Notes: a model not told the origin generated them from the letters alone. A DNA stretch of 64,000 nt from Tetragonia tetragonoides (GCA_038025085.1 CM076154.1:20966501-21030500), one strand, 5' to 3'; positions 23,216-34,950 are shown, numbered from the stretch's first letter. A program made the numbers and translations.

Positions 23216-24589
23216 AATTTGGCATCTGAATACCGCGAACACATGAAGTTTCAACCCATAACCACCTATGCCCAATTAACTGAAGTAGGCATGGCCATTG
23301 AAGATGATCAACTCCAAAGAGGGAAGAACAAGGTTACTCACAATAACAACACAAGTGGATATAAGGATAAGAAGTACACTAATACCAACCATGCCTCCAC
23401 AAGTAGAGGAAATGAAGTGAACGCTATAGCTGATAGGCGTACAAGAAGGTACACTCCCCTCGGAATGACTTATGTCAAAGCTCTAGACAAGTTGATCAAA
23501 GGAGACTATCTACACCCGATTGGGCCTACTCTCGATCCACCTGTAGCGAAAAGATCACCATATTGGAACGAATCTGCATTCTGCAAATACCATAGGGGGC
23601 GCGGGCACGAAACTGAAAAGTGTTACACTCTCCAAGATAAAATCAAAGATTTGTTTGATAATGGCACAATACCATTGCCTAAAGATGCACCACCACCCAG
23701 CAACAACAATAATCCCCTCGGGAATTCTTTTGCCATTGACGTAGAAGAAGGGTTTGATCCATCTTATCTGATCACACCTATTGGACATGCCATACCGCCA
23801 TACCCAAGCACAAGGCCTACGCTGGACGTCTGCGGCCTTTGGGATAGCGATGAGGAAGATAATGGGTCATATACTGATCCAGAAGATGTGTTGACTCCTC
23901 AAGGCCATGATATAGCTAATGGATTAGCCTGGTATGACATCTCCGATGATGAGAAAGAAGAGGATGATAAAGCCCTAAACTACTTCACAAGGTCAGGACG
24001 CCAGTTCAGGCCCGAAAACATCTACATGGATCCATCTCAAATCCAACCCGTAGAGCCTGTAGCCATCCCCAATAGGGATTCGGCCCAAAGGAAAATGGCA
24101 AAAGAAGACGATGGGACCAACATCCTCAAGCAACTACAAAGAACAAAAGCTGATATATCCATTTGGCAACTGTTGACCACTTCTATCACTCATAGAAGAG
24201 CCGTGCTAGAGATCTTGAATGCAACTACCATTTCTCCAAATGCTACCCCTGAAGAGGTAGTCAACCTCCTGGTCCAAGGAAAGTCATCCACGCCCATCAC
24301 TTTTTCTGACAAAGACTTTCCACCTGAGGGTATTCACCACAACAAAGCCCTTTACCTTACTGTAATCTGTCAACAAAGACAAGTCCCTATGACTTTAGTT
24401 GACAATGGCTCTGCTGTAAATGTATGCCCCTTGAGGACTGCTGAACACCTCAAAATAGACTGCAACAACCTCGCGCATTCCGCACAAGGGCTAAGGGCCT
24501 ACGACAATTCCAAGAGGAATGTATTGGGTACCTTCTCCATGAATCAATATTGGGCCCATCGAGAAAATGATCCAGTTTCATGTAATTGA
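23216..24589 (+). CDS. Element B gag C-terminus, zinc knuckle and protease
   Basis: Same frame as the capsid, after a nonsense codon. A Tat-type zinc finger (CKYHRGRGHETEKC) lies at about 23580-23625. Acidic linkers follow, then the aspartic protease active site LVDNGSAVNVCP near 24395-24430, with DNGSA as in Ogre/Tat elements. The frame shifts around 24570, and the protease C-terminus (FNLLLGRPWLH) is read in the next frame. Confidence 0.83.
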   Translation, partial: NLASEYREHMKFQPITTYAQLTEVGMAIEDDQLQRGKNKVTHNNNTSGYKDKKYTNTNHASTSRGNEVNAIADRRTRRYTPLGMTYVKALDKLIKGDYLHPIGPTLDPPVAKRSPYWNESAFCKYHRGRGHETEKCYTLQDKIKDLFDNGTIPLPKDAPPPSNNNNPLGNSFAIDVEEGFDPSYLITPIGHAIPPYPSTRPTLDVCGLWDSDEEDNGSYTDPEDVLTPQGHDIANGLAWYDISDDEKEEDDKALNYFTRSGRQFRPENIYMDPSQIQPVEPVAIPNRDSAQRKMAKEDDGTNILKQLQRTKADISIWQLLTTSITHRRAVLEILNATTISPNATPEEVVNLLVQGKSSTPITFSDKDFPPEGIHHNKALYLTVICQQRQVPMTLVDNGSAVNVCPLRTAEHLKIDCNNLAHSAQGLRAYDNSKRNVLGTFSMNQYWAHRENDPVSCN

Positions 24590-25254
24590 CATTCCAGGCA
24601 CCTTCAACCTACTTTTAGGAAGACCTTGGTTACACGGGCTAAATGTTGTAGCCTCTACCCTGCATCAAAAGGTCAAGCTATCCTTGGCAGGATCCATCTT
24701 AGAAGTATGCGCGGATACTATGGTAGCCCAGATTGAGAAAGCTCCAGTCCTAAAGATAGAGCATAATGAGCAAGACGAGGAGTTATGGGGCTTTGAGAAG
24801 ATAGCCTTTATAGAAACAATAGAGCCCACAATTAATGTGAATGCTTTACTCAGAAAGCAAGGCCACTTACCAGGCACCACTTTGGGCCCATATCCGAAAG
24901 TACCTCAAACCTGCTGGAACACCAAGATCAAAAATGATCTATTTGGGCTAGGCTACAGGCCCACAAGGCAAGAAGTTAAGGCCTACATATCCAAAGTGAT
25001 GGCTAAGAAAAGAGCCCGCGTGGCTAACAAACCTGTTCCACACAGCATGAATCCTTACCCCCTCACCCTCAATGGGAAATTTCTTTAGGAATGCGACCCA
25101 TATCCTTACTATGGATTCCCTGAACCATACACAATTAACGGGATCCTAATACCAGGCTTTGAGGCATTCCAAGACTGCTTCGTCATGAGTGAAGACACAC
25201 TCATACCTCCTACTGAGGACCAATCCACAAAAGATTGGGCTAATGAAATGGCAC
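24567..25254 (+). CDS. Element B protease C-terminus and linker, cut by element C
   Basis: It contains the LLLGRPWLHGLNVVAST segment that ends retropepsin-like proteases in this lineage, then a linker. A TAG at 25086-25088 interrupts it. The frame then runs to 25254, where element C was inserted. The matching continuation begins right after the duplicated GGCAC at 33887. Confidence 0.78.
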
Positions 25255-26750
25255 TGTAGTCACCAAAAAAGCGTCTTCGGATTTCTCCGCAAAATCCTGA
25301 TGATGAAAGGAGTAAGTTTTAAGCTTGAACTGCTATTTTTGCTTTAATAGTTAAGATAAGGTCTCAAGTTTTTTTTTCTCTATACACTCCTTCATTTCCA
25401 TTTCATTTAAAAGTCCCTTTCAATAGCTTTCCATTGCTTCCTTCCGTGTCCAAATACGATTCCACACCTAAGAGTTATGGCCAAACAAAGTTTAGGGTCA
25501 AAACAGATGTGGCCGAATCTTCCAGCCCCATTTGGGAGTTCATTTGGTTTAATTAATTTGTGAGACTTATATTTTTGGATTCCTTATTCAAATAGCTTTC
25601 CAATGATATATCATGAGCCCACACCACATTCCCAACCAAGGGGTTACGAGCCCAACACTGGTGCTTACTCCAAAACTGACCTCTACTTACTCTATCAGTT
25701 ATATCTCGAGATCCAAAACATATTTGGACCTGAACCTAAAGCCATATGAAATTAGACCCAATAAGCTTTCCAACGCGCCTTGAATCATCCAATTCGGAGC
25801 CCAAAAGAGTGAGATACGGCCCGAACAAAATCCAGCTAAAAAGCTGTCAGCGGCCAAGCGCCGCTAGCGGCGCTGCCTTTTCCTTCGGGCTCGGCTCATT
25901 TTTCAATCCCAATCCGATTTTCAGCTCAAATTCGACCTTAAAACCCTACTTTTCCACGCTTATATAAACAACCCTTCACCCTCAGTTCAAATCACACAGT
26001 CTACAGTTGACACCCTCTATTCTCAGTAGTATTGACTCTGAGCTTCTCCCTCTTTCTTCCAAACTTGAGATCTATTTTTACTATTCTTGTCAAATATAGC
26101 CTACAGTTCAGGTACAAATTCCTGAGGGCTCAAATTAAATTAATTGCTTAACTGTTTATTTTTCCAGCAGTCATAATGTAGATATCATGCTAGAATAACG
26201 TTTTATTGCTTCCTAAATATTGTCTGTATAGTCGTTGTGCTGCTCAACCTGTCAAATCGAATGCATGTCTAAATAAGGGTTAAAAATAAATGTTGTGATG
26301 CTTTTGATGAAACAATTAATAGTCTAAATCTAGGTTGTTAATCCGGTTTGTGTGGGAATTATGTCTTTAAATTATTAAGCAAACTTGAGTTAGTAGAGGC
26401 CGTCATAATACGGGCGAGTTGGGTGCCTAACACGGTAACACCTTCCCACCTTGTACCTTCGCCCACGAACCCTTTATTCTTGGGTACTTATATGTTTTAT
26501 ATAAGTGGGAGTCTTTCTAAAAACTTGATTAGTTCACTTTCCGCGCTATTGGGTTGTCCTTTCAGTTTGTCCCTTCGATAAAACGCCGATATCAGATTTG
26601 TGACCTCTTTCATGGTTTTTATTCAATTCAAGTCTTTTCAAAAGCTTTTCCAACTCGATGGTCCCTTGAACTTATATAAGCCCCCAATTGACAAATTTTC
26701 TATAAGGACGCACACCGTGGAAACACGTAGAAAAATGCCGGGTCCTTACA
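25255..26750 (+). repeat. Element C 5' LTR
   Basis: It starts TGTAGTCACC and ends GGGTCCTTACA; about 1496 bp. A GC-rich palindromic box (GCGCCGCTAGCGGCGC, about 25858-25873) lies upstream of the TATATAAA box at 25961-25968. It aligns closely with 32329-33881 except for a GC-rich block present only in the 3' copy. Confidence 0.92.
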
Positions 26751-26751
26751 G

Positions 26752-26769
26752 TGGCGACTTTACTGGGGA
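26752..26769 (+). other. Element C primer binding site
   Basis: TGGCGACTTTACTGGGGA, differing by one base from the PBS of element B and placed 1 nt after the LTR, as in B. Confidence 0.75.
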
Positions 26770-28455
26770 TTTATTTAAGAGGGTGAGACTCGAAAGTCAA
26801 GTTTGCTTAATTGTTTAATTACATGTTTCATATTTTTGCATCATTTTCATGTGCCTTGGCACAAACTTTTGACCCTTATCGACCCTCGAGGAAGTTTGTG
26901 TCGCAACTCGTAGACAACGCGTATATCTAAAGGAATATACAGCTGTCCTATCGTGCAAATCGACGCTTCCTCACCCATGACTCATCAATCCTTTGTTGAT
27001 GAAAAGAATTACAATCGATGTGTCGGCCATCCGCCAAACGAAAATTGTAATTTGTCGTGGTAACCTCACAGGAGCCAAAAGCCTTTAACCCACATTCGTG
27101 CATTCGCTTGCTTGTTGTGCATGTGTCGTTGTAATGCCCGTCTGATCACATGTTTGCCTGTAAACTACGATGTTATAATGCTTCTGAATGCATGAATACC
27201 ATGACTATCTGCCAACATGTACTTACGTGCTAAGAGTCCTTTCTTTTTTTTTTAGCTAGTTCCTAATGCCCAAAAATTGTGCGAGAATTAAATTCAATGA
27301 GCACTCGTTTCCCCAATGATATATTTCCATATAGCGTCGAAGTCATGAACAATTTTCTAGGACCTTTTAGAAAAAGAAAAAAGAAAAAAAAAAGGAGTCA
27401 GTCTCTCCAATTCCCCTCTCCCACTTTTTTTTATTTTTCTTTTCTTTTCTTTATTTTTTTTGATGTAATTCAGATTCGGCAAATAAATAAATAAATAAAA
27501 CGCCGAAAAAAAAACTCCTAAAATCAAAAAATAAAATGCCGAAATTTCTTTTTTTTATTTATCCCATTTTCCATTTTTTCTAGTCAAAAAAAAAAACACC
27601 GAAAACAAAATGAAAAAAATTTCGGAAAATAAAAAAATTGCCGAATTTCTTTTTTTAATTTATTTTATCCCATTTTTCATTTTCTTTGAGTCTAGAAAAA
27701 TCAAAAAAAAATAAAATAGGATGGTCCGCCTTTTTCTATTTTTTTCATTTTCGTTCATCGACTTTATTTTTTCCTTTGATATGAGGGGAAATAATCGGGC
27801 ACTTAGGCTTAGGTTGTCATTTTCTATTTCTTTGCATTGCATTGCATTACATCGTACGTATTAGACGCTCCATGCTATGATTCATAACTAGTCGTCAAGT
27901 TTGCATTGTCGTCATTTTGCATATCCATTTGTACAAAAATTCGAGTATTGCATTCATCAATGTCTCCATTTGTTTATTACGTCTCATGCACTAGAAGTCC
28001 AGAAAGGTCACTCATTAAGTGCTTTAGAGTCATTCTAGGAAGCATCCATTCATTGTCATACATGTCAAGGTCAGTTCGTCATGCATCTTGCATATTGTTG
28101 TCGTAACTCTGTCATTGCATTGTCGTCATCATGCATTCAAGTTCATATAAGACGTCCATAGGCACATTCACCTTAGGGGTTATCGAGGGTCTTCTAAAAA
28201 TAACGAGTCTTTGTTTTCAAGTCCTTTCTTTGGCATCTTTCTAAGTTGAGACTTGTGTTCAGGATTGGGGGCTCGAGGAAGAATTACGGTGACAAAGGTT
28301 GGGCTCGATCGTCCGGCAGATTGGTTCGTGTACAAGCTACTTCCAAGACACCACCACATTCCAAAAGGCCATCACCCCATAATCCATCACCACCACAAAG
28401 CTCGCCACCACTCAATACATCCCTTACCTCACTAATCACACCCCCAAACTTCACC
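26770..28455 (+). other. Element C leader with low-complexity DNA
   Basis: About 1.7 kb without a supported gene. Between 27360 and 27780 it is a mix of A-runs, T-runs and the short word GCCGAAA, with a diverged duplication of about 110 bp (around 27545 and 27650). Confidence 0.55.
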
Positions 28456-29148
28456 ATGGTCAAAACCACTGACGAGAGGCGTGATGAGCTCATGAGTGAG
28501 TTGGAAAGGCTGCGACTCAAGGTTGAAGATATCGAGAGGAAAAGAGAAGAAGAGTCAAGGATCCCTTCCGATTCCGATTCTGAGGAAGAAGGTTCAGATG
28601 CCATGCTGGCTAAGATCACCTCTGTGCTCAAGAGTAGCGGCTTGATGTCCAACTATAGTGCCAATGTAGGAAAGTTTGACAATAAGATCAAGGGTAAGCT
28701 TCCGGTCAAATTCTCTATGCCTGAAGTACCCACCTTCACGGGAGTCGACAACCCCCAGGATCACCTGAAATCCTTCACTACTGTTATGGCTCTAAGAGGA
28801 ATCAACAAGAAACTCTATGTCCATCTGTTTCCCCAGACTCTTGATACACATGCTCGACGATGGCTCTACTCCCTAGATCTGGAAAGCTACCCAACTTGGT
28901 CCGATTTTACCACAGTCTTTCTTGCACACTACAAGGAAAATGTTGCTCTACCTATGACCCTTCGAGAGTTAGAGATCACCAAAGAAGAAGAAGATGAGGG
29001 ATTCACTACCTTCCTTAGGCGTTGGAAGCTAAAGATAACCGAACTGGTTGAGCGACCTTCGCAAGCTGATCAAATCCGTCAACTCATCAAGAACCTGCAA
29101 CCTCACTTTAAATTGAGTATTCATTTCCCTCAAGTATCAAGCAATTGA
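28456..29148 (+). CDS. Element C gag
   Basis: 230 codons from the ATG at 28456, in the good context ACCATGG. The open frame extends upstream to 28246 but without an ATG. The N-terminus is a charged coiled coil (ERRDELMSELERLRLKVEDI). The capsid domain follows: FSMPEVPTFTGVDNPQDHLK, LYVHLFPQTLD, and MTLRELEITKEEEDEGFTTF. It ends at TGA shortly after the capsid, with no zinc knuckle. It is an open, undamaged capsid frame, unlike most coding parts nearby. The role would be RNA packaging into particles. Confidence 0.85.
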   Translation: MVKTTDERRDELMSELERLRLKVEDIERKREEESRIPSDSDSEEEGSDAMLAKITSVLKSSGLMSNYSANVGKFDNKIKGKLPVKFSMPEVPTFTGVDNPQDHLKSFTTVMALRGINKKLYVHLFPQTLDTHARRWLYSLDLESYPTWSDFTTVFLAHYKENVALPMTLRELEITKEEEDEGFTTFLRRWKLKITELVERPSQADQIRQLIKNLQPHFKLSIHFPQVSSN

Positions 29149-31329
29149 CTCCTACAACCAGCTCTATGTTGTGGGCATCCTAATTGAAGATAACCTTTTT
29201 AAGAATTCCACTTAAGTCGTGAACAACGCAAGTATCTACAAGGGGCTGTCCTTCGTGTCCCTGTGAACAGCCTATGCTCGAGAAGTTGAAGAGAGTCGAA
29301 GTTTCCTAGTGTGCAAGTCTAGTTGAGTCCAGTCAAGTTAAATGATGTTTAGTTGTCTTTTCAATTCGTCCATAGAGTCTAGCTTACTTCTCGTGTAATG
29401 CTTTTCTTCGATTCAATAAAGATTGCATTTTGATTCCCATCTTTGTTCTTTGTTCAATCCTATGACGAAATTAAGTTGCCTATGACGGAATAAAAAAAAT
29501 TCAAAAAAAAATTCAAAAGAAAGCCTTTATTGTGGAAAACATTAAGCAAAAACTCCCTAATGATCATCCCCATAGAGGACATACAGTTGAACCGTACGTG
29601 CCGAGGACAGGAGGCATTCATTTGGCACCTCACATCAATATTCTTTACTACCCTATACATCATTACCACTTGCAACACTTTGAGCCTTAAACACATAGCC
29701 TTTCATTTCTTAACCACATCATCTTACCCGGGGAATGGGTGTGTGCGACATGGGCATAGAAGCAACCTTCTAGGCAAGGTGGACCGACCTACAAAAAGAG
29801 CCACCAAGAGGAATACAAAAAAAAGAGAGAGAGAACAAAAAAGTTCAAGAGCAAAAACAAAAAAAAAAAACCAAAAGAGAAAAAAATTCAAGAGCGATCA
29901 AAGATCCAAGAGAGTGCAAACACTTCAAGCACAACCAAACAATGGCCTTACCTAAACATAGGTCTCTTAGCCACCTTGCCCAGATCACAAACTTCTATGC
30001 CATCTAGCATACTTTGGGGAGGGATTTACATTGGGTTTATTTGAGCCTTTATCCTTTCTTTGACACCTTAACCCAGCCTGGCATTACAACCCTAAAGCCC
30101 TCCAAGAGGTACGACCATTCAATTGTATAGTTCCTGAACTACGTTGGCCTGATTCCACAAACTGGATACGTAGGAAACCTCAAGGAGGTCCGGCCACGAC
30201 AACCACTTTGTCACATGATCATAAGGAGTTTTCCAAAAAAATTCCACCGTTCTCATCTAAGGCTAAAAAAAATGAGCCCGGTAGGTTGAAAACCCGAAAG
30301 GGCGGCCTAGGCAAAAGTTAGGGCAACCAAAAACAAATGTATATAAAACAAATTCAACATCTTGAGGCAACTTAAATTTCTGAGGATTTAGAGCATTGTT
30401 TCTCATGTAAGCGCTCTTTGGTCAGTCATCTAGAGGTCATACTTATCACCTTTCTTGTAGGCTTGCACACAGACTTCCCAACTGGGGGCTATTTTAGAAT
30501 GAGTCGGTTCTTTGTCCGCTACATTCCAAGTTGGCCATTTCGCCCCCATACCTTAAGTTAGGATATTTTGTACCGCCACATCGACACCCATAGCTCCTCG
30601 AGTAGGTCATAACCATCAAGAACCACACATCAAACTGGGGGCTGATTCTCCCTTGACTGCACCCACTCTTGTCCACTTGTCTCATACTCTGCCAAGATCA
30701 CCACAAGAATGAAATTCTTGATCACAAAAACATTTCCCATATGAAGACCCTCTTCAGACCCTATAGGAGAGTCGTGCATGGTAGGCTAGGCTGCATGGAG
30801 CTGTGAGTCAATAGAGTCTGCATACATCATATTTGCATAAGTACTAGAGTCGCCTTCAAAGGCATGCATGTGTACATAATTTCTCAGTGTCTTGAGTCCC
30901 TACGTGTTTACATGTCAATCCCCCTATTCCCCGTGCATATTACTATGTCATGTGTTGTGCATCTTGTCATGGTCAGTCGGGCATGTCTATTGCATCTTTT
31001 CCCTATGTGCATATTTCCATTGTAGGTTTGAGTCTACCCGCTCTCCATCGAAACCAGCAAGCCCGGAACTCATGATCAATCCCAGAAGCGACCTTCCGAC
31101 TACAACAAAGAACGGAGATAACCTTCCAACAACAGCCAAGCGCGCGGGGCCCACTGCTAACCCATGGCCCCTTTTTCCAATCTAGAGTTCGTTATTACAG
31201 TTCATCTTGCGGCAATATCAGTGCCAAACGCGCGGGAGCAAAGCCCTCGGGCCCACAAAGCTCAAATTCGACAGTTGGCCCATTTTACGGTACCAATTAT
31301 TTACAGGTAAAACTGACCTATTTATTTTT
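29149..31329 (+). other. Element C central non-coding region
   Basis: In a pol-bearing element this position would hold protease to integrase. Here no pol motif is present on either strand. A conserved box at about 30146-30195 (GGCCTGATTCC...GGTCCGGCC) matches the region after integrase in element B (37748-37803). Purine-rich stretches are seen at 29815-29890. Confidence 0.6.
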
Positions 31330-31745
31330 GCAGGTCCTAGAAACAGAAACATGGATCTACATGGCGACTCTCGACCCGAGCGCCCAAGTTATTTATTTTG
31401 CAGGTCCTAGAAACGGAAACATGGATCTACATGGCGACTCTCGACCTGAGCGCCCAAGTTATTTATTTTTGTAGGTCCTAGAAACGGAAACATGGATCTA
31501 CATGGCGACTCTCGACCCGAGCGCCCAAGTTATTTATTTTTACAGGTCCTAAAAACAGAAACATGGATCTACATGGCGACTCTCGACCCGAGCGCCCAAG
31601 TTATTTATTTTTGCAGGTCCTAGGAAAGGAAACATGGATCTACATGGCGACTCTCGATCCGATCGCCCAAGTTATTTATTTTTGCAGGTCCTAGAAACGG
31701 AAACATGGATCTACACGGCGACTCTCGACGCGATCGCCGAAGATA
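31330..31745 (+). repeat. 71-bp tandem repeat, six copies
   Basis: Units start at about 31330, 31400, 31471, 31542, 31613 and 31684 (period 70-71 bp), each beginning (G/T)CAGGTCCTA or a close variant. The copies are nearly identical. Five of the six contain TGGCGACT, the first 8 bases of the element's PBS, at 31362, 31432, 31503, 31574 and 31645; the sixth has CGGCGACT. Confidence 0.9.
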
Positions 31746-31746
31746 T

Positions 31747-31905
31747 TTTAAATGCTTCAGTCAATGATCGCTTAAAGCGGTTATACTGTCCATTTGTTTT
31801 TTAAATGCTTCAGTCAATGATCGCTTAAAGCAGGTTATACTGTCCATTGGTTTTTTATATGTTTCAGTCAATGATTGCTTAACCTATTGCAGTTAAATTG
31901 TTCAT
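31747..31905 (+). repeat. About 53-bp tandem repeat, three copies
   Basis: The unit contains GCTTCAGTCAATGATCGCTT and ...TACTGTCCAT. The first two copies are nearly identical and the third is diverged. It follows directly on the 71-bp array. Confidence 0.8.
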
Positions 31906-32313
31906 ATGTTCTAACCATTTTGCAGCCGTTATTTTTAATTGCGCTGTCTCGTTGACTTTTTCGTTTCTCGAAGAGGGACGAAATCTCGACATCCACCGAG
32001 TGGTGTTTAGTCACTGTTTGTCGAAGCACTCTATGTTGATCATTCTCAAAGTATTACTAACTTTTTCATTCACTCTGAATACAGGTCCCCAGCAGACGTT
32101 TAGACCATCTACGAGCGGTGTTCTATCCTGCTACTATCACCTTTATTTTCTCTTGTGTTCACAGGGATGAAATCTTAGTACACTACGAGCGTGTTCCAAC
32201 TCAGGTTTGTCTTCATATGCATGCATACTGTACACTCTCACACACCGTTTGCACATCAGATCCTGCATGTCGCCTTCGGAATACTTTGATCTTCACTTTT
32301 ACTCAAGCTCGAT

Positions 32314-32328
32314 CAAAGTGGGGGGTTC
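32314..32328 (+). other. Element C polypurine tract
   Basis: CAAAGTGGGGGGTTC directly precedes the 3' LTR start TGTAGACGCC. Confidence 0.8.
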
Positions 32329-33881
32329 TGTAGACGCCAAAAAAGAGTCTTCGAATTTCTCCGCAAAAGCCCGATGATGAAAGGAGTAAGTTTTAAGCTT
32401 AAACTGCTATTTTTGCTTTAATAGTTAAGATAAGGTCTCAGGTTTATTTTTCTCTAAACACTCCTTAATTTCCACGTCATTTAAAATCCCCTTTCAAGAG
32501 CTTTCCATTGCTTCCTTCCGTGTCCAAATACGATTCCACACCTAAGAGTTATGGCCAAACAAAGTTTAGGGTCAAAACAGATGTAGCCGAATACCGTGGA
32601 CCGTGTTTCCAGCCCCATTTAGGAGTTCATTTGGTTTAATTAATTTGTGAGCCTTATATTTTTGGATTTCTTATTCAAATAGATTTCCAATGACATATCA
32701 TGAGCCCACACCACATTCCCAATCAAGGAGTTACGAGCCCAACACTGATGCATACTCCAAAACTGACCTCTACTTACTCTTTCGGGTATATCTCGAGCTC
32801 CACAAAACATTTAGACCTGAAACTAAAGCCATATGAAACTAGATCAAATACGGTTTCCAGCGCACCTTGAATCATCCAATTCGGAGCCCAAACGAATGAG
32901 ATACGGCCCAAACAAAATCCAGCTAAAAAGCTGTCAGCGGCCCAGGCCAGCGCCGCGGCGCTGGCCAGGGCCGCTAGCTGCCTTGTCCAGTGCCGCTAGC
33001 GGCGCTGCTTTCTCCTTCGGGCCCGGCTCATTTTTCAAGCCCAATCCGATTTTCAGCTCAAATTCGACCTTATAACTCTACTTTTCCACGCCTATAAAAA
33101 CAACCCTTCACCCTCAGTTCAAATCACACAATCTACAGTTGACAACCTCTATTCTCAGTAGTATTGACTCTGAGCTTCTCCCTCTTTCTTCCAAACTTGA
33201 GATCTATTTTTACTATTCTTGTCAAATATAGCCTACAGTTCAGGTACAAGTTCCTGAGGGCTCAAATTAAATTAATTGCTTAACTGTTTATTTTTCCAGT
33301 AGTCATAATGTAGATATCATGCTAGAATAACGTTTTATTGCTTCCTAAATATTGTCTGTATATTCGTTGTGCTGCTCAACTTGTCAAATCGAATGCATGT
33401 ATAAATAAGGGTTAAAAATAAATGTTGTGATGCTTGTGATGAACCAATTAATAGTCTATGTCTAGGTTGTTAATCCGGTTTGTGTGGGAATTATGTCTTT
33501 AAATTATTAAGCAAACTTGAGTTAGTAGAGGCCGTCATAATACGGGCGAGTTGGGTGCCTAACACGGTAACACCTTCCCACCTCGTACCTTCGCCCCCGA
33601 ACCCTTTATTCTTGAGTACTTATATGTTTTATATAAGCGGGAGTCTTTCTAAAAACATGATTAGTTCACTTTCCGCGCTATTGGGTTGTCCTTTCGGTTT
33701 GTCCCTTCGATAAAACGCCGATAGCAGATTTGTGACCTCTTTCATGGTTTTTATTCAATTCAAGTCTTTTCAAAAGCTTTTCTAACTCGATGGTCCCTTG
33801 AACTTATCTAAGCCCCCAATTGACAAATTTTCTATAAGGACGCACTCCGTGGAAACACGTAGAAAATGCCGGGTCCTTACA
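32329..33881 (+). repeat. Element C 3' LTR
   Basis: About 1553 bp, ending GGGTCCTTACA and followed by the GGCAC duplication. Relative to the 5' LTR it has an extra GC-rich block at about 32941-32992 with a perfect 22-bp palindrome (32945-32966, core CCAGCGCCGCGGCGCTGG). The TATA-like box is CTATAAAAA at about 33092-33100. Confidence 0.92.
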
Positions 33882-33886
33882 GGCAC

Positions 33887-34950
33887 CCAACGACTTTGGG
33901 CTCTTATTTGGCGAAGAACGTCGTCAGTACGACGAGACAACTACCAAAATTCCTCTTACTGTGCTTTTCAATGAAGGTTTCGACCCGTCCAAGCTGATCG
34001 CCCCAATCGGGCCCGACCGCACCACCTGGAAGCACGAGACGAAGTGGACTCCAGTCAAGGGAGCCAAGTACAAGTTCACAATCCGCAACGGTCCTACAGG
34101 AGGGCCTATTTCTGATTGTGAGTCTGATTTCGAGTTCGAGTCTGATTGTAAGTCTGTTATCCTAGAAGCGTCGGGTAGTCCACCCCAGTCTATTCCTGCT
34201 ATTACTAAGGTCCTTAGTGATGACCTCATTGATGTATTATCCGCTTCTATTAATATTATGAGTGTCGATTTTGCTTATTCGGATTGCCTCATTGCTAATA
34301 ATTCAGAAGATATAACGGAATTGCCAAAAGAAGTTATTAAAGCAGTAATCGAACATGAGCAAAAGACTTCAATAGTCGAAGAAACGGAGACAATAAACAT
34401 TGCAACTAATGATGAGCCTCGCCACGTGCAAATAGGCTTGTCTTTAACATCTAATGAACGCGAACAATTCGTAACACTCCTAAAGAATTATACGGATGTT
34501 TTCGCCTGGTCCTACAAGGACATGCCAGGCATAGACCGCAAAATTGCTCATCATATCATTCCACTAAACCCCGACTGCAAACCAGTCAAGCCAAAGTTAA
34601 GAAGAATGAAGCCAGAGTGGGCTCTTAAGATCAAAGAAGAGGTCCAAAAACAACTAGAGGCAGGCTTCATAAGAGTGGCCAATTACACCGATTGGGTAGC
34701 AAACATCGTCCCAGTCCCGAAAAAGGACGGACGGGTCCGAATGTGTGTAGATTTTAGGGACTTGAACAAAGCAAGTCCAAAAGGCGACTTTCCCTTACCT
34801 CACATAGACGTCTTAGTAGATAACACCACCGGACACGCCCTTCTATCATTTATGGACGGGTACGCAGGATATAACCAGGTCCTCATGGCCAAAGAGGATG
34901 AAGAGAAAACCACTTTCATCACACAATGGGCACTTATTGCTAAACAGTAA
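33887..34950 (+). CDS. Element B reverse transcriptase, first half
   Basis: The frame resumes after element C. A linker with GFDPSKLIAPIG leads to RT: the DVFAWSYKDMPGID segment, RRMKPEWALKIKEEVQKQL, VPKKDGRVRMCVDFRDLNKA and FMDGYAGYNQVLMA. A 1-nt loss near 34925 shifts the frame and an adjacent codon is also a stop, so the protein would end at 34950, before the catalytic box. Confidence 0.88.

Larger units (their letters stand above)
25255..33881 (+). mobile_element. Element C: gag-only, apparently non-autonomous Tat-lineage LTR retrotransposon
   Basis: Two LTRs (25255-26750 and 32329-33881) surround 5.6 kb with a PBS, a single gag gene and a polypurine tract. The target duplication is GGCAC at 25250-25254 and 33882-33886. 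No protease, RT, RNase H or integrase motif was found on either strand. The coding content fits the class described in plants as terminal-repeat retrotransposons with a GAG domain. Its PBS, LTR ends and gag are of the same lineage as element B, so a B-like element could supply pol in trans (inference). The 3' non-coding half holds tandem repeats. Confidence 0.88.

Noticed and set aside
26348..26581. A 77-residue frame repeated at 33480-33713 as a conserved small gene
   Set aside because: It lies within the LTRs of element C and is duplicated because the LTRs are; it has no start or composition suggesting coding.
31330..31745. Regular repeat array that might be read as a CRISPR array
   Set aside because: The units are contiguous with no unique spacers, lie inside a plant LTR element, and there are no cas genes.
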